Shown here: piece by piece, positions 43,708 through 51,606 of the stretch
Numbering within the stretch: position 1 is the first letter of the stretch
Layout of the letters: the number at the start of each line of letters is the position of its first letter
From: Microbacterium yannicii
GTDB taxonomy: Bacteria; Actinomycetota; Actinomycetes; Actinomycetales; Microbacteriaceae
Assembly (NCBI RefSeq): GCF_024055635.1
Contig: NZ_JAMXMB010000039.1
Span: forward strand, 43,573 to 107,572
Direction of reading: 5' to 3'
Length of the DNA: 64,000 nt
Made by a program: the position numbers and the translations under genes
The notes under the pieces: model-generated
The model's database searches: none
What the model was told of the DNA's origin: nothing
The model's input: the letters and a program-made list of their open reading frames with translations, nothing else

Positions 43708-46700
43708 TCAACGGCGGTGCGCGACGGATTCGGATGCCGTATCCCGCCGCGATCGCCAGTCTGACCAGTCGTGGTGAGCCCCATCCGTCAGCGGCTTCGC
43801 GCGGCGCAGGGCGGCGAGGATCGGCCGGCCGACCACGACGAGGCCCAGGACGGTCGTGATGGCGCGGAGGGTGTCCCAGCTGAGCGTCGAGGTGACCAGC
43901 GAGTACAGCAGGAAGCTCGAGAGGTTGACGTCGAGCGGCGCCCCGCCGTCGTACGAGATGCCGGTGCCGTAGCCGACCGCGAAGGGCCAGAACCACAGGT
44001 TCATGAGCAGCCCGAAGGCGTACGACGCGACGACGCCGTAGACGCAGAGCATCGCGATCTCGGCGGCGCGAGAGAGCCGGCGGGGCAGCAGGCCCGCAAC
44101 ACCGCCCACCCACGCGCAGGCGAACATCTGGAACGGCGTCCACGGCCCGAACGTGCCGGTGATGACGGTCGACAGCGCGATGGTCGCGAGGCCCAGCAGC
44201 ATCCCGAAGCGGGCGCCATACGCTCGGCCGGCGAGGATCAGCAGGATGAACACCGCCTCGACCCCGCCCACGCCGGTGCCGGCGATGCGCACCGCGGCAC
44301 CGATCGCCGCCAGCGTGCCGAGCAGGGCGAGCATGTGGGCGGAGCGCACCGTGCTGTCGAGGGTCGCCACCACCACCAGCGCGGCGAGGGGGATCAGCGC
44401 GAGCGCCGCGACCGGCACTGCCGCGTAGGCCTGCGCGGGCACCGCGGTCGCGACCAGCGGCCAGCAGAACGCCGCCAGCGCGACGAGGTTGGCGGCGACG
44501 AGGGCGGTGAAGGCCGCGCGGTGCCGGCCGTGGCGCCGAGGGCTGACGTGCGGCGAGTGGGGAACGGATGCCGCGTCCGCGGCGGTTCCCGAGCGCCCGG
44601 CGCCCGCCGCATGTGCCGCCGTACCGTTCTCAGGAACACCTGCGGGCGTTGCGGCCCCCGCACGCGAAGCGGCCGCAGAATCCCGCGGCCGGCGCTGTGT
44701 ATCGGCGTGCGGATCCGGCCAGGGATCCTGCGAACGGTACGCGGGCGACGCCGGCGCGTCTGGATTCCGGGACGGCGAGCCGGGGGGATGGGCGCGCTCG
44801 GCGAGCATGCCGGCGCGCATCTCGAGAACACGGTCGGCCGACGCGGTGAAGTCCGGCTCGTGCGACGCGACGAGTACCGCCGTGCCGTCGCCTGCGAGAG
44901 TGTTCAGAGCGTCGCGCACCATGTGCTGCGCCGCCGGGTCGAGGCCGCGGGTCGGTTCGTCCAGCATCAGCACGGTCGGGCGGGTCGAAAGCTGGACGGC
45001 CATGGCGAGGCAGCGTCGCTCGCCGACCGAGAGGTCTCGTGGGTGGCGGGCGAGAAGCGCCGCGAACTCCGACCCCTCCGGATCTTGCCCGAGGAAGCGC
45101 GCGAACCGCGCAGCGGTGGACGGGCTCGCCTCCCTGCCGTCGCCGTGCGCCGCCGGTGCGAGCGTCGCGTCGCGCGACCGGATGGCGCGCCGGTCAGCAC
45201 GGGCGCATTCCGCCGCGACGGTATCGCGCACGAACAGGTCGTCGGAGGCGTCGGGCACCAACGCGATGCGGCCCACCGTCTCGATGCGCGCCCCCCGCTC
45301 GGTCAGGGCCAGCGCGGTGAGCAGACTCGACTTGCCGGCGCCGTTGGGCCCGATCAGCGCGACGATCTCACCGGCGTGCAGGTCGAGGTCCGCCGCCGCG
45401 ACAGCCACCGTCCCGCGGTGGCTCACCGTGATGCCACGCGCTCGCAGCACCGGCGTACCCGACAGCTCCGGCACCGAGACTGTGTCCCTGTTTCCGGGTT
45501 TGGGGCGCATGCCGTACGTCTGGGGCGTCAGCGACGCGCCCCGAACGCCCACGCCGCGCCCCGAACCGGATGCGGCAGCACCCGGCGAGGACGAAGCATC
45601 CCCGGTGCCACTCGATGGCACGAGCGCAGGCTCCGGCGACGACCCATCCTCGGCGGCACCATCCACGACGACGACCGCATCGCCGTCGATCCGCAGCACC
45701 GTGTCGGCGACGCCCGATAGCGACGCCACGCGATGCTCGGCCACGACCACGCACAGGCCCGCCTCGTGGGCGAGGGCGTCGAGCAGCCCCGCGATGCGCG
45801 TGCGGGCGTCGGCGTCGAGGTCGGCCAGCGGCTCGTCGACGAGCAGCAGGATCGGGTGCTCGACGATCGCCGCCGCGATGGCGACGAGCGTCGCCTCACC
45901 GGCCGACAGCCCGCGCGTCGGCCGGTCGAGCAGCCCCGTCACGCCCACGCGCGCAGCGACCTCGGTCACCCGTGCTGCCGTGATCACCGGCGCGACGCCA
46001 CGCAGTTCGAGCGACAGGCCGATCTCGTCGCGCACCCGGTCCGTGGCGAACGCCTCCCGCGGATGCTGCAGCACCACCCCGACGCGCTGCGCCAGATCCC
46101 GCGGCGCCACGGCGCTACGCTCGTGTCCGACGACCCGCAGCGAGCCGGCGGTCCAGCCGCCGTCGGTATGCGCGTGCAGCCCCGCGAGTGCGCGCAGCAG
46201 CGTGGACTTTCCCGACCCGGTCGGCCCCGCCACCAGGGCCAGCGTGCCGGCGTCGAGGACGAGCTCGGAGGGGAGACGGATGCCGGAGCCGGCGGCCGCC
46301 GGCCCGAATCCGATCTCGACGTCCTGGGCCTCGACCGGGGCGAGGCAGTCGCCGTCGAGCCCTCGTCCTGCGAAACCGCGCAGCTCGAGCGCGGCGGCGA
46401 CGCCCCCGGCACGCTCGAGCGTGCGCTCGAGGAGGGGCAGCAGCATCCGTGGCCCGCTGCGCTCGCCGCGCAGTCTCTGTGCGAACCGCACCGCGCGAGC
46501 GCCGTCGGCCAGCGAGGGGAGCGTGGCCGCCGCGATCGCGAGGGCGCGTGCGATCCCACGGAGCGGTCCCCGTCGCGACGCGCGGGCGAACACACGGTTG
46601 AGGTCGACGACGGCGTTCAGCACGCCGAACGCGAGGATCGCCAGCGCGATGGGCACGGCGCTGGCTGCGGCATCCCACAGTCCGTCGACCGTGACGGGAC

Positions 46701-46872
46701 CCAGCAGCACCACATGGGCGAACGGCGACGGCAGCCGCACCGCGGGCAGGTCGAGCAGCACCACGCCGTCGCCGTCGGCCCCATGGAAGAGGATGCGGTA
46801 GGCGACCCGGGCCGCCACGAAGCCGGCGGCGAGGATCGCCGCGGCACGCAGGGGACCGGGTCGGAACGTCAT
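43708..46872 (-). CDS. single-chain ECF vitamin transporter (T, A, A and S components fused)
   Basis: Protein of 1054 aa that appears to hold a complete energy-coupling factor transporter. Residues 1-180: EcfT-like membrane part, shortened, with the coupling motif ALELRGFAGRG. Residues about 195-400: first ATPase with GPTGSGKST, LSAGEATLVAIA and VDEPLADLDA. Residues about 480-690: second ATPase with GPNGAGKSS, LSVGERRCLAMA and MLDEPTRGLD. After an Ala/Pro/Ser-rich linker, residues 780-1030: S component with six helices and the motif GTFGPWTPFQMFACAWVG, seen in cobalamin-type S proteins. Starts 1 nt after the lipoprotein stop (TGA-C-ATG). Substrate inferred, not shown. Confidence 0.85.
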   Translation of the reverse strand: MTFRPGPLRAAAILAAGFVAARVAYRILFHGADGDGVVLLDLPAVRLPSPFAHVVLLGPVTVDGLWDAAASAVPIALAILAFGVLNAVVDLNRVFARASRRGPLRGIARALAIAAATLPSLADGARAVRFAQRLRGERSGPRMLLPLLERTLERAGGVAAALELRGFAGRGLDGDCLAPVEAQDVEIGFGPAAAGSGIRLPSELVLDAGTLALVAGPTGSGKSTLLRALAGLHAHTDGGWTAGSLRVVGHERSAVAPRDLAQRVGVVLQHPREAFATDRVRDEIGLSLELRGVAPVITAARVTEVAARVGVTGLLDRPTRGLSAGEATLVAIAAAIVEHPILLLVDEPLADLDADARTRIAGLLDALAHEAGLCVVVAEHRVASLSGVADTVLRIDGDAVVVVDGAAEDGSSPEPALVPSSGTGDASSSPGAAASGSGRGVGVRGASLTPQTYGMRPKPGNRDTVSVPELSGTPVLRARGITVSHRGTVAVAAADLDLHAGEIVALIGPNGAGKSSLLTALALTERGARIETVGRIALVPDASDDLFVRDTVAAECARADRRAIRSRDATLAPAAHGDGREASPSTAARFARFLGQDPEGSEFAALLARHPRDLSVGERRCLAMAVQLSTRPTVLMLDEPTRGLDPAAQHMVRDALNTLAGDGTAVLVASHEPDFTASADRVLEMRAGMLAERAHPPGSPSRNPDAPASPAYRSQDPWPDPHADTQRRPRDSAAASRAGAATPAGVPENGTAAHAAGAGRSGTAADAASVPHSPHVSPRRHGRHRAAFTALVAANLVALAAFCWPLVATAVPAQAYAAVPVAALALIPLAALVVVATLDSTVRSAHMLALLGTLAAIGAAVRIAGTGVGGVEAVFILLILAGRAYGARFGMLLGLATIALSTVITGTFGPWTPFQMFACAWVGGVAGLLPRRLSRAAEIAMLCVYGVVASYAFGLLMNLWFWPFAVGYGTGISYDGGAPLDVNLSSFLLYSLVTSTLSWDTLRAITTVLGLVVVGRPILAALRRAKPLTDGAHHDWSDWRSRRDTASESVAHRR

Positions 46873-46873
46873 G

Positions 46874-47419
46874 TCAGGTCGTCGGCGCGGCAGGCTCGCC
46901 GTTCAGCGTGAAGAGCAGCGCCAGAGACTCGCCCGGCTGGAGCTCGAGGGTCGAGATGCCCTCCTGGGCGTAGTCCCACTCGCCGCCCGCGGGCTTCACC
47001 CAGAGCCCCCAGTACGCGAAGGCGGGCGCCATCGACTCGCACTTCTCGAAGTACTCGGAGCCGTCCGCCGCCGGGATCGCGGCGTTCTCTGCCGGCACGC
47101 CGTTGACGCGGCACACGACCTCGTCGCCGTATTCGTCGGTGCCTTCCGTCGTCACGTTGACGAGGGTGAGGGCGTCGGACGCCGCGAGGGGCTCCTCCGT
47201 GCCGATGCACCATTCCTTGCTGTCGCCGTCTTCGAGCGCCGACGCGTCGACCGCGACGGTGATCCCAGCGTCGTCGGCGCACGCGCTGTCGAGGATCGCG
47301 ACGGTTTTGGTCTCGGCGGGCGTCGGGGCCGCGTCCGGTGTGCCGGAGCAGGCGACGAGGGCGAGGAGCAGGGCAGCGGATGCCGAGGCAGCGGCCACGG
47401 AGCGAAGAGTCGGGGTCAC
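46874..47419 (-). CDS. lipoprotein with transcobalamin-like (DUF4430-type) domain
   Basis: Protein of 181 aa. Lipobox LVAC-S with the anchor cysteine near residue 24. The mature part has short beta strands and cysteines in the pattern KEWCIG, EVVCRVNGVPAE and FEKCES, then AYWGLWVKPAGGEWDYAQEG and LELQPGESLALLF. The NGVPA...YWxLW...G..W...G...PG order resembles the DUF4430/transcobalamin C-terminal fold of actinobacterial surface proteins encoded beside ECF transporters. Probably captures the vitamin outside the membrane for the fused transporter. GTG start, leaderless. Confidence 0.7.
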   Translation of the reverse strand: MTPTLRSVAAASASAALLLALVACSGTPDAAPTPAETKTVAILDSACADDAGITVAVDASALEDGDSKEWCIGTEEPLAASDALTLVNVTTEGTDEYGDEVVCRVNGVPAENAAIPAADGSEYFEKCESMAPAFAYWGLWVKPAGGEWDYAQEGISTLELQPGESLALLFTLNGEPAAPTT

Positions 47420-47425
47420 CGATCC

Positions 47426-47431
47426 AGGGTA
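47426..47431 (-). promoter_or_regulatory. -10 box of the lipoprotein/ECF operon
   Basis: TACCCT on the minus strand, 6 nt before the GTG at 47419. The 76 bp to menB leave no room for a riboswitch. Confidence 0.45.
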
Positions 47432-47483
47432 GTTGCGGGCGGCGTCGTCCGGTTGCCCGATGACGCTCGCGGACGCGCGGCCC

Positions 47484-47489
47484 TAGGCT
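47484..47489 (+). promoter_or_regulatory. -10 box of a leaderless menB transcript
   Basis: TAGGCT, 6 nt before the menB GTG. Confidence 0.45.
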
Positions 47490-47495
47490 GGCCGG

Positions 47496-48650
47496 GTGAG
47501 CGTTTCGGAACTGTTCGACGAGGACGAGTGGTCCCCGGCACCGGGCCAGGGCGAGGGCGGACAGGCGGGCGGTTACACCGACATCACCTCGCACGTCTCG
47601 AAGGACGGCCGCATCGCGCGCATCGCGTTCCACCGCCCCGAGGTGCGCAACGCGTTCCGCCCGCACACGGTCGACGAGCTGTACCGCGCGCTCGACATCG
47701 CCCGGCAGGATCCGCGCATCGGGGTCGTGCTCCTCACCGGCAATGGGCCGAGTCCCAAGGACGGCGGCTGGGCGTTCTGCTCCGGCGGCGACCAGCGCAT
47801 CCGCGGTCGCGACGGCTACAAGTACGAGCAGGCGGTCACTGGGCCGTCGGACTCGCGCGACGGGGGCCCTTCGACAAGCTCAGGGACCGACGACGGGGTC
47901 GCTGAGCCTGTCGAAGCGCGCGACGGGGGCCCTTCGACAAGCTCAGGGATCGACGACGCGGTCGCTGAGCCTGTCGAAGCGCGCGACGGGGGCCCTTCGA
48001 CAAGCTCAGGGACCGACGACGCGGTCGCTGAGCCCGTCGACGCGTCCGGAAGCCCCTCGACGCGCCCAGGCGCCGGGTCGATCGACCAGGCGCGGTCGGG
48101 TCGCCTCCATATCCTCGAGGTGCAGCGGCTGATCCGCTTCATGCCCAAGGTCGTCATCGCCGTGATCCCCGGCTGGGCCGCGGGCGGTGGGCACTCGCTC
48201 CACGTGGTGTGCGACCTGTCGATCGCGTCGGCCGAGCACGGCCGGTTCAAGCAGACCGACGCGGACGTCGGCTCGTTCGACGCCGGTTACGGCTCCGCCT
48301 ACTTCGCCCGCCAGATCGGGCAGAAGTTCGCGCGTGAGGTGTTCTTCCTCGCCGAGGAGTACTCGGCGCAGCGCGCCTACGAGATGGGCGCCGTGAACCG
48401 GGTCGTGCCGCACGCCGACCTCGAGCGCGAGGCCCTCGCCATGGCGCGGACCATCCTCACCAAGTCGCCCACCGCGATCCGCATGCTGAAGTTCGCGTTC
48501 AACGCCGTCGACGACGGCATGGTCGGCCAGCAGGTGTTCGCGGGCGAGGCCACCCGCCTCGCGTACGGCACCGACGAGGCCGTCGAGGGTCGCGACGCGT
48601 TCCTCGAGAAGCGCGACCCCGACTGGTCGCCCTACCCCTGGCACTTCTGA
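47496..48650 (+). CDS. menB: 1,4-dihydroxy-2-naphthoyl-CoA synthase with a repeat-derived insert
   Basis: Crotonase-fold enzyme closing the naphthoquinone ring in menaquinone synthesis. Diagnostic blocks: ITSHVSKDGRIARIAFHRPEVRNAFRP, GGWAFCSGGDQRIRGRDGY, HILEVQRLIRFMPKVVIAVIPGWAAGGGHSLH (oxyanion region), and DADVGSFDAGYGSAYFARQ with the catalytic aspartate. At 384 aa it is about 80 residues longer than usual: residues 121-183 are three near-identical 21-residue units (RDGGPSTSSGTDD-VAEPVEA) made by three palindromic repeats, in the loop after GRDGY that covers the active site. Function is probably kept because everything else is intact. Confidence 0.94.
   Translation: MSVSELFDEDEWSPAPGQGEGGQAGGYTDITSHVSKDGRIARIAFHRPEVRNAFRPHTVDELYRALDIARQDPRIGVVLLTGNGPSPKDGGWAFCSGGDQRIRGRDGYKYEQAVTGPSDSRDGGPSTSSGTDDGVAEPVEARDGGPSTSSGIDDAVAEPVEARDGGPSTSSGTDDAVAEPVDASGSPSTRPGAGSIDQARSGRLHILEVQRLIRFMPKVVIAVIPGWAAGGGHSLHVVCDLSIASAEHGRFKQTDADVGSFDAGYGSAYFARQIGQKFAREVFFLAEEYSAQRAYEMGAVNRVVPHADLEREALAMARTILTKSPTAIRMLKFAFNAVDDGMVGQQVFAGEATRLAYGTDEAVEGRDAFLEKRDPDWSPYPWHF
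47856..48044. repeat. three tandem 63 bp palindromic repeats inside menB
   Basis: Units at 47856-47918, 47919-47981 and 47982-48044, nearly identical. Each contains CTTCGACAAGCTCAG and CTGAGCCTGTCGAAG, which pair as a hairpin (14 of 15), around the core GGTCGCTGAG. Confidence 0.93.
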
Positions 48651-48658
48651 GGCCGGCC

Positions 48659-48751
48659 ATGCACGAACTCCTCAAGATCGCGCGACGGGTCGATCAGTAC
48701 GGCCAGACCCCGCCGCGTCGACCCGCTTCTGAGGAGCTGATGTCCGCATGA
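48659..48751 (+). CDS. possible 30-residue ORF between menB and menE
   Basis: Reads MHELLKIARRVDQYG and 15 more residues. GAGG lies 6 nt before the ATG and its TGA overlaps the menE ATG (ATGA), so it could be a translated coupling peptide. No homology is recognised and codon use is only weakly gene-like; it may be chance. Confidence 0.35.
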   Translation: MHELLKIARRVDQYGQTPPRRPASEELMSA

Positions 48752-49902
48752 AGCTCGAGCCCGTCGTCGGCGACGATCCCCGCGAGATCCTGCGGGCGCT
48801 GCGGGCCGCGCTGAACGGCGCCGGTCCCGCGCTCAGCCTCGGCCTCGTGAGCGGGCTGCCGCCGGAGGTCCGGCCGGGCACCGCCGTCGTCGTGACGACC
48901 TCGGGGTCGACCGGCGTTCCCAAGAGCGTCGTGCTCGGCCGCGACGCCCTCACCGCGAGCGCGATGGCGACCGCCGACCGCATCGGGGACGGCGCCTGGC
49001 TGCTCGCCCTGCCCGCGAGCTACGTGGCGGGGCTGCAGGTGCTCGTGCGCTCACTCGTCGCGGGCCGCGAGCCCGCGATCCTCTCCGGCGCGTTCACCCC
49101 GCAGTCCTTCGCCGCCGCCGCCCTGCTGATGGTGTCGTCGGAGCGAGGGGAACGCGTCCCGACCTACACGTCGCTCGTGCCGGCACAGCTCTCCAAGCTG
49201 CTCGATGCGGCCGCGCACGACAGCACGGTGCTCGCGGCCCTCCGCTCGTTCGAGACGATCCTCGTCGGCGGCCAGGCGCTGCCCGCCGCGACGCTGGAGC
49301 GCGCCGAGGCTGCCGGCGCGCGCATCGTCCGGACCTACGGCTCGACCGAGACCAGCGGTGGCTGCGTGTACGACGGTGTGCCGCTCGCGAACGTGCGGCT
49401 GCGTATCGAGCACGGTGAGGTCCAGGTGTCGGGACCCACTCTGGCCGCGGGCTACCTGGGTGATCAGGAGCGAACGGATGCCGCGTTCCTCCGCGACCGC
49501 GACGGCACGCGGTGGTACCGCACCGGCGACGCCGGCATCTTCGACGACGGCGTGCTGCGGGTGCGCGGGCGCATCGACAACGTCATCGTGTCGGGCGGCG
49601 TCAATATCTCCCTGGACCGCGTAGAGCGGATCGTGCGGGGGATACCGGGACTCGACACGGCGGTTGTCGTCGGGATTCCGGACGAGCGCTGGGGCGAGGC
49701 ATCCGTCGTCGTCGCCTCCCGCGGCGAGGCGCTGCGCCGGAGCGAGGCCGTGCAGCTGCAGGAAGCCCGCGCGGCTGTGCAGGCCGAGATCGGCCCGCAC
49801 GCGCGACCGTCGCGCCTCGTGCTGGTGGACGAGCTGGCCACGCTGCCGTCGGGCAAGCCCGACCGCGAAGCGATCCGCCGCGCCGTCCTCGCCCTGCACT
49901 GA
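48748..49902 (+). CDS. menE: o-succinylbenzoate-CoA ligase
   Basis: Adenylate-forming enzyme of 384 aa that activates o-succinylbenzoate to its CoA ester for MenB. Motifs: P-loop TTSGSTGVPKSVVL (near residue 50), YGSTETSGG, WYRTGDAG with the ATP-ribose aspartate, RGRIDNVIVSGGVNIS hinge, and C-terminal LPSGKPDR with the catalytic lysine. Shorter than E. coli MenE (about 450), as usual in actinobacteria. Follows menB in the same direction. Confidence 0.92.
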   Translation: MKLEPVVGDDPREILRALRAALNGAGPALSLGLVSGLPPEVRPGTAVVVTTSGSTGVPKSVVLGRDALTASAMATADRIGDGAWLLALPASYVAGLQVLVRSLVAGREPAILSGAFTPQSFAAAALLMVSSERGERVPTYTSLVPAQLSKLLDAAAHDSTVLAALRSFETILVGGQALPAATLERAEAAGARIVRTYGSTETSGGCVYDGVPLANVRLRIEHGEVQVSGPTLAAGYLGDQERTDAAFLRDRDGTRWYRTGDAGIFDDGVLRVRGRIDNVIVSGGVNISLDRVERIVRGIPGLDTAVVVGIPDERWGEASVVVASRGEALRRSEAVQLQEARAAVQAEIGPHARPSRLVLVDELATLPSGKPDREAIRRAVLALH

Positions 49903-49969
49903 CCCGTCGCCGCTGCGTCGCCGCTGCGTCGGCGGCGCGGACACGGCGGCCGACCCCCGTCGTCCCCCC

Positions 49970-50079
49970 CGGTCGTTGAGCGAGCGAGGAACGAGCGAGA
50001 CGAAACGCGCGCACCCGGCGCAGACGCGAGGTTCGAGGCGTTTCGTCTCGGTCGCTGGCGCTCCCTCGCTCAACGACCG
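49970..50079. repeat. long intergenic palindrome between menE and a VOC gene
   Basis: CGGTCGTTGAGCGAG (49970-49984) pairs exactly with 50065-50079, and CGAGACGAAACGC (49996-50008) with 50038-50050. It lies between convergent genes and is related to the GGTCGCTGAG repeat family; it may also terminate transcription. Confidence 0.85.
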
Positions 50080-50111
50080 AAGCTCAGGGTTCCCGTCTTC
50101 GCGCTGCCTTG

Positions 50112-50501
50112 TCAGCTCCCGGCACCGGGGTACGGGCCGGTCTGCACGACGCAGAACCGATTGCCCTCGGTGTCTTCGAGCACGACCCAGTCGGCGTCGT
50201 CCGGGTAGCCGTCCCAATCGACCTCGCGGGCGCCGAGGCCGAGCAGCCGCTGGATCTCGGCGGCCTGGTCCTCGGCGTACAGGTCGAGGTGGATCCGCGG
50301 CGGGAAGTGCTGGGGGTAGCCGGTGACCGACAGGGCGAGGCTCGCCCCGGGCGCTGCCCAATGGGCTTTGCCCGGCGGATCGAGGATGACCCAGTCGTCG
50401 CTGGGCTCGCTGCGGTTGTCGTACCCGAGTGCCGCGCGCCAGAAGTCGCCGGCGCGCCCGATGTCTTCGACCGTGAGGACGGTGGATCCGATGCTCAACA
50501 T
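50112..50501 (-). CDS. VOC (glyoxalase/bleomycin-resistance fold) protein
   Basis: Protein of 129 aa built from two beta-alpha-beta-beta-beta units: IGSTVLTVEDIGRAGDFWRAALGY and IHLDLYAEDQAAEIQRLLGLGAREV with the closing DTEGNRFCVVQT. The VOC superfamily includes glyoxalases, dioxygenases and antibiotic-sequestering proteins; metal ligands cannot be assigned with certainty. The ATG at 50501 is taken; the frame continues upstream into sequence rich in Arg and Pro without homology. Confidence 0.8.
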   Translation of the reverse strand: MLSIGSTVLTVEDIGRAGDFWRAALGYDNRSEPSDDWVILDPPGKAHWAAPGASLALSVTGYPQHFPPRIHLDLYAEDQAAEIQRLLGLGAREVDWDGYPDDADWVVLEDTEGNRFCVVQTGPYPGAGS

Positions 50502-50579
50502 GGCCCCCATGATGGGGGAGGATGCCGACGTCCGGCAGGGGGCTTGACGTGCGGCGCTCCTCTTCATCGGCGCGACCCC

Positions 50580-50585
50580 TATGAT
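50580..50585 (+). promoter_or_regulatory. -10 box of a leaderless menA transcript
   Basis: TATGAT, 8 nt before the GTG at 50594. Confidence 0.45.
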
Positions 50586-50593
50586 GTGCATTC

Positions 50594-51577
50594 GTGGCAG
50601 GAACCCCCAGCAAGAAGCGCAGCACCGCGGCCCGCAAGAAGCAGCAACCCCGCGGGAATCCGCAGAAGGCGCGCGTCTCGCGCGACCCCGCGCGCATCCC
50701 GGAGCCCACGGTCGGGGACTGGATCGGCGCCGCGCGCCTGCGCACCCTGCCTCTCGCGGTCACGCCGATCCTCGTCGGCACGGGCGCGGCGATCCTGGTG
50801 ACCGACGTCTTCCACTGGGTGATCGCACTGTTCTGCCTCATCGTCTCGGTGTCGCTGCAGATCGGCGTCAACTACGCCAACGACTACAGCGACGGCGTCC
50901 GCGGCACCGACGACTTCCGCGTGGGCCCGGCACGTCTCACCGCATCGCGTAAGGTCAAGCCGCGCACCGTGCTGTTCGTGGCGCTGGCCTTCTTCGCGAT
51001 CGCCGCGGTCGCCGGGCTGGCGATCACGATCCGCACGCAGCAGTGGTGGCTCATCGCGGTCGGCGTCGTCTGCATCATCGCCGCGTGGTTCTACACCGGC
51101 GGCAAGCGTCCGTACGGCTACTACGGTCTGGGCGAGCTCTTCGTCTTCGTGTTCTTCGGTCTCGTCGCCACCCTCGGCACGACCTGGGTCCAGGCGCTCG
51201 CGCTGCCGCAGGAGGCCTGGTTCGGCGCCGTCGGAGTGGGACTCCTCGCCTGCGCGGTGCTGCTGGCCAACAACCTCCGCGACATCGACCAGGACCGCGT
51301 CGCGGGCAAGAAGACGCTCACGGTGCTCATCGGACGCACCGCCACACGGTGGCTGTTCACCGTGTTCGTGCTGGTGGCGTTCCTCATCGCGGCGTTCCTC
51401 GCGTGGATCGGCTACCCGATCGCCTGGCTCACGCTCCTCGCCCTCCTCGCCGGATTGCCCGCGATGCTCATCGTGTGGACCTACCGCGAACCGCGCGAGC
51501 TGGTGGTGGCGCTCGGGCTCACCTCACTGACCTCGGTGGCATACGGCGCGTTCCTCATGTGGGCCTTCATCGGCTGA
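50594..51577 (+). CDS. menA: 1,4-dihydroxy-2-naphthoate polyprenyltransferase
   Basis: UbiA-family membrane enzyme of 327 aa attaching the isoprenoid chain to dihydroxynaphthoate. The N-terminal 35 residues are strongly basic (KKRSTAARKKQQ), then WIGAARLRTLPLAVTPILVG, the first aspartate motif NYANDYSDGVRGTD, the second motif NNLRDIDQDRVAGKKT, and eight or nine helices. Leaderless GTG start. Confidence 0.93.
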   Translation: MAGTPSKKRSTAARKKQQPRGNPQKARVSRDPARIPEPTVGDWIGAARLRTLPLAVTPILVGTGAAILVTDVFHWVIALFCLIVSVSLQIGVNYANDYSDGVRGTDDFRVGPARLTASRKVKPRTVLFVALAFFAIAAVAGLAITIRTQQWWLIAVGVVCIIAAWFYTGGKRPYGYYGLGELFVFVFFGLVATLGTTWVQALALPQEAWFGAVGVGLLACAVLLANNLRDIDQDRVAGKKTLTVLIGRTATRWLFTVFVLVAFLIAAFLAWIGYPIAWLTLLALLAGLPAMLIVWTYREPRELVVALGLTSLTSVAYGAFLMWAFIG

Positions 51578-51606
51578 GAACGGATGCCGCGGCGGCGCTG
51601 GGCTCC

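Noticed and set aside
43644..43784. Longer VapB start
   Set aside because: It would translate through the operator palindrome and the -10 box; the ATG at 43643 has an AGGAGG site and starts the ribbon-helix-helix.
44489..46801. 770-codon open frame opposite the fused ECF transporter
   Set aside because: Ser/Arg/Ala-rich shadow product with no recognisable domain; the minus-strand gene has intact ATPase motifs.
47856..48044. CRISPR array candidate
   Set aside because: Units are directly contiguous 63 bp repeats with no unique spacers, lie in the menB frame, and no cas genes exist in the window.
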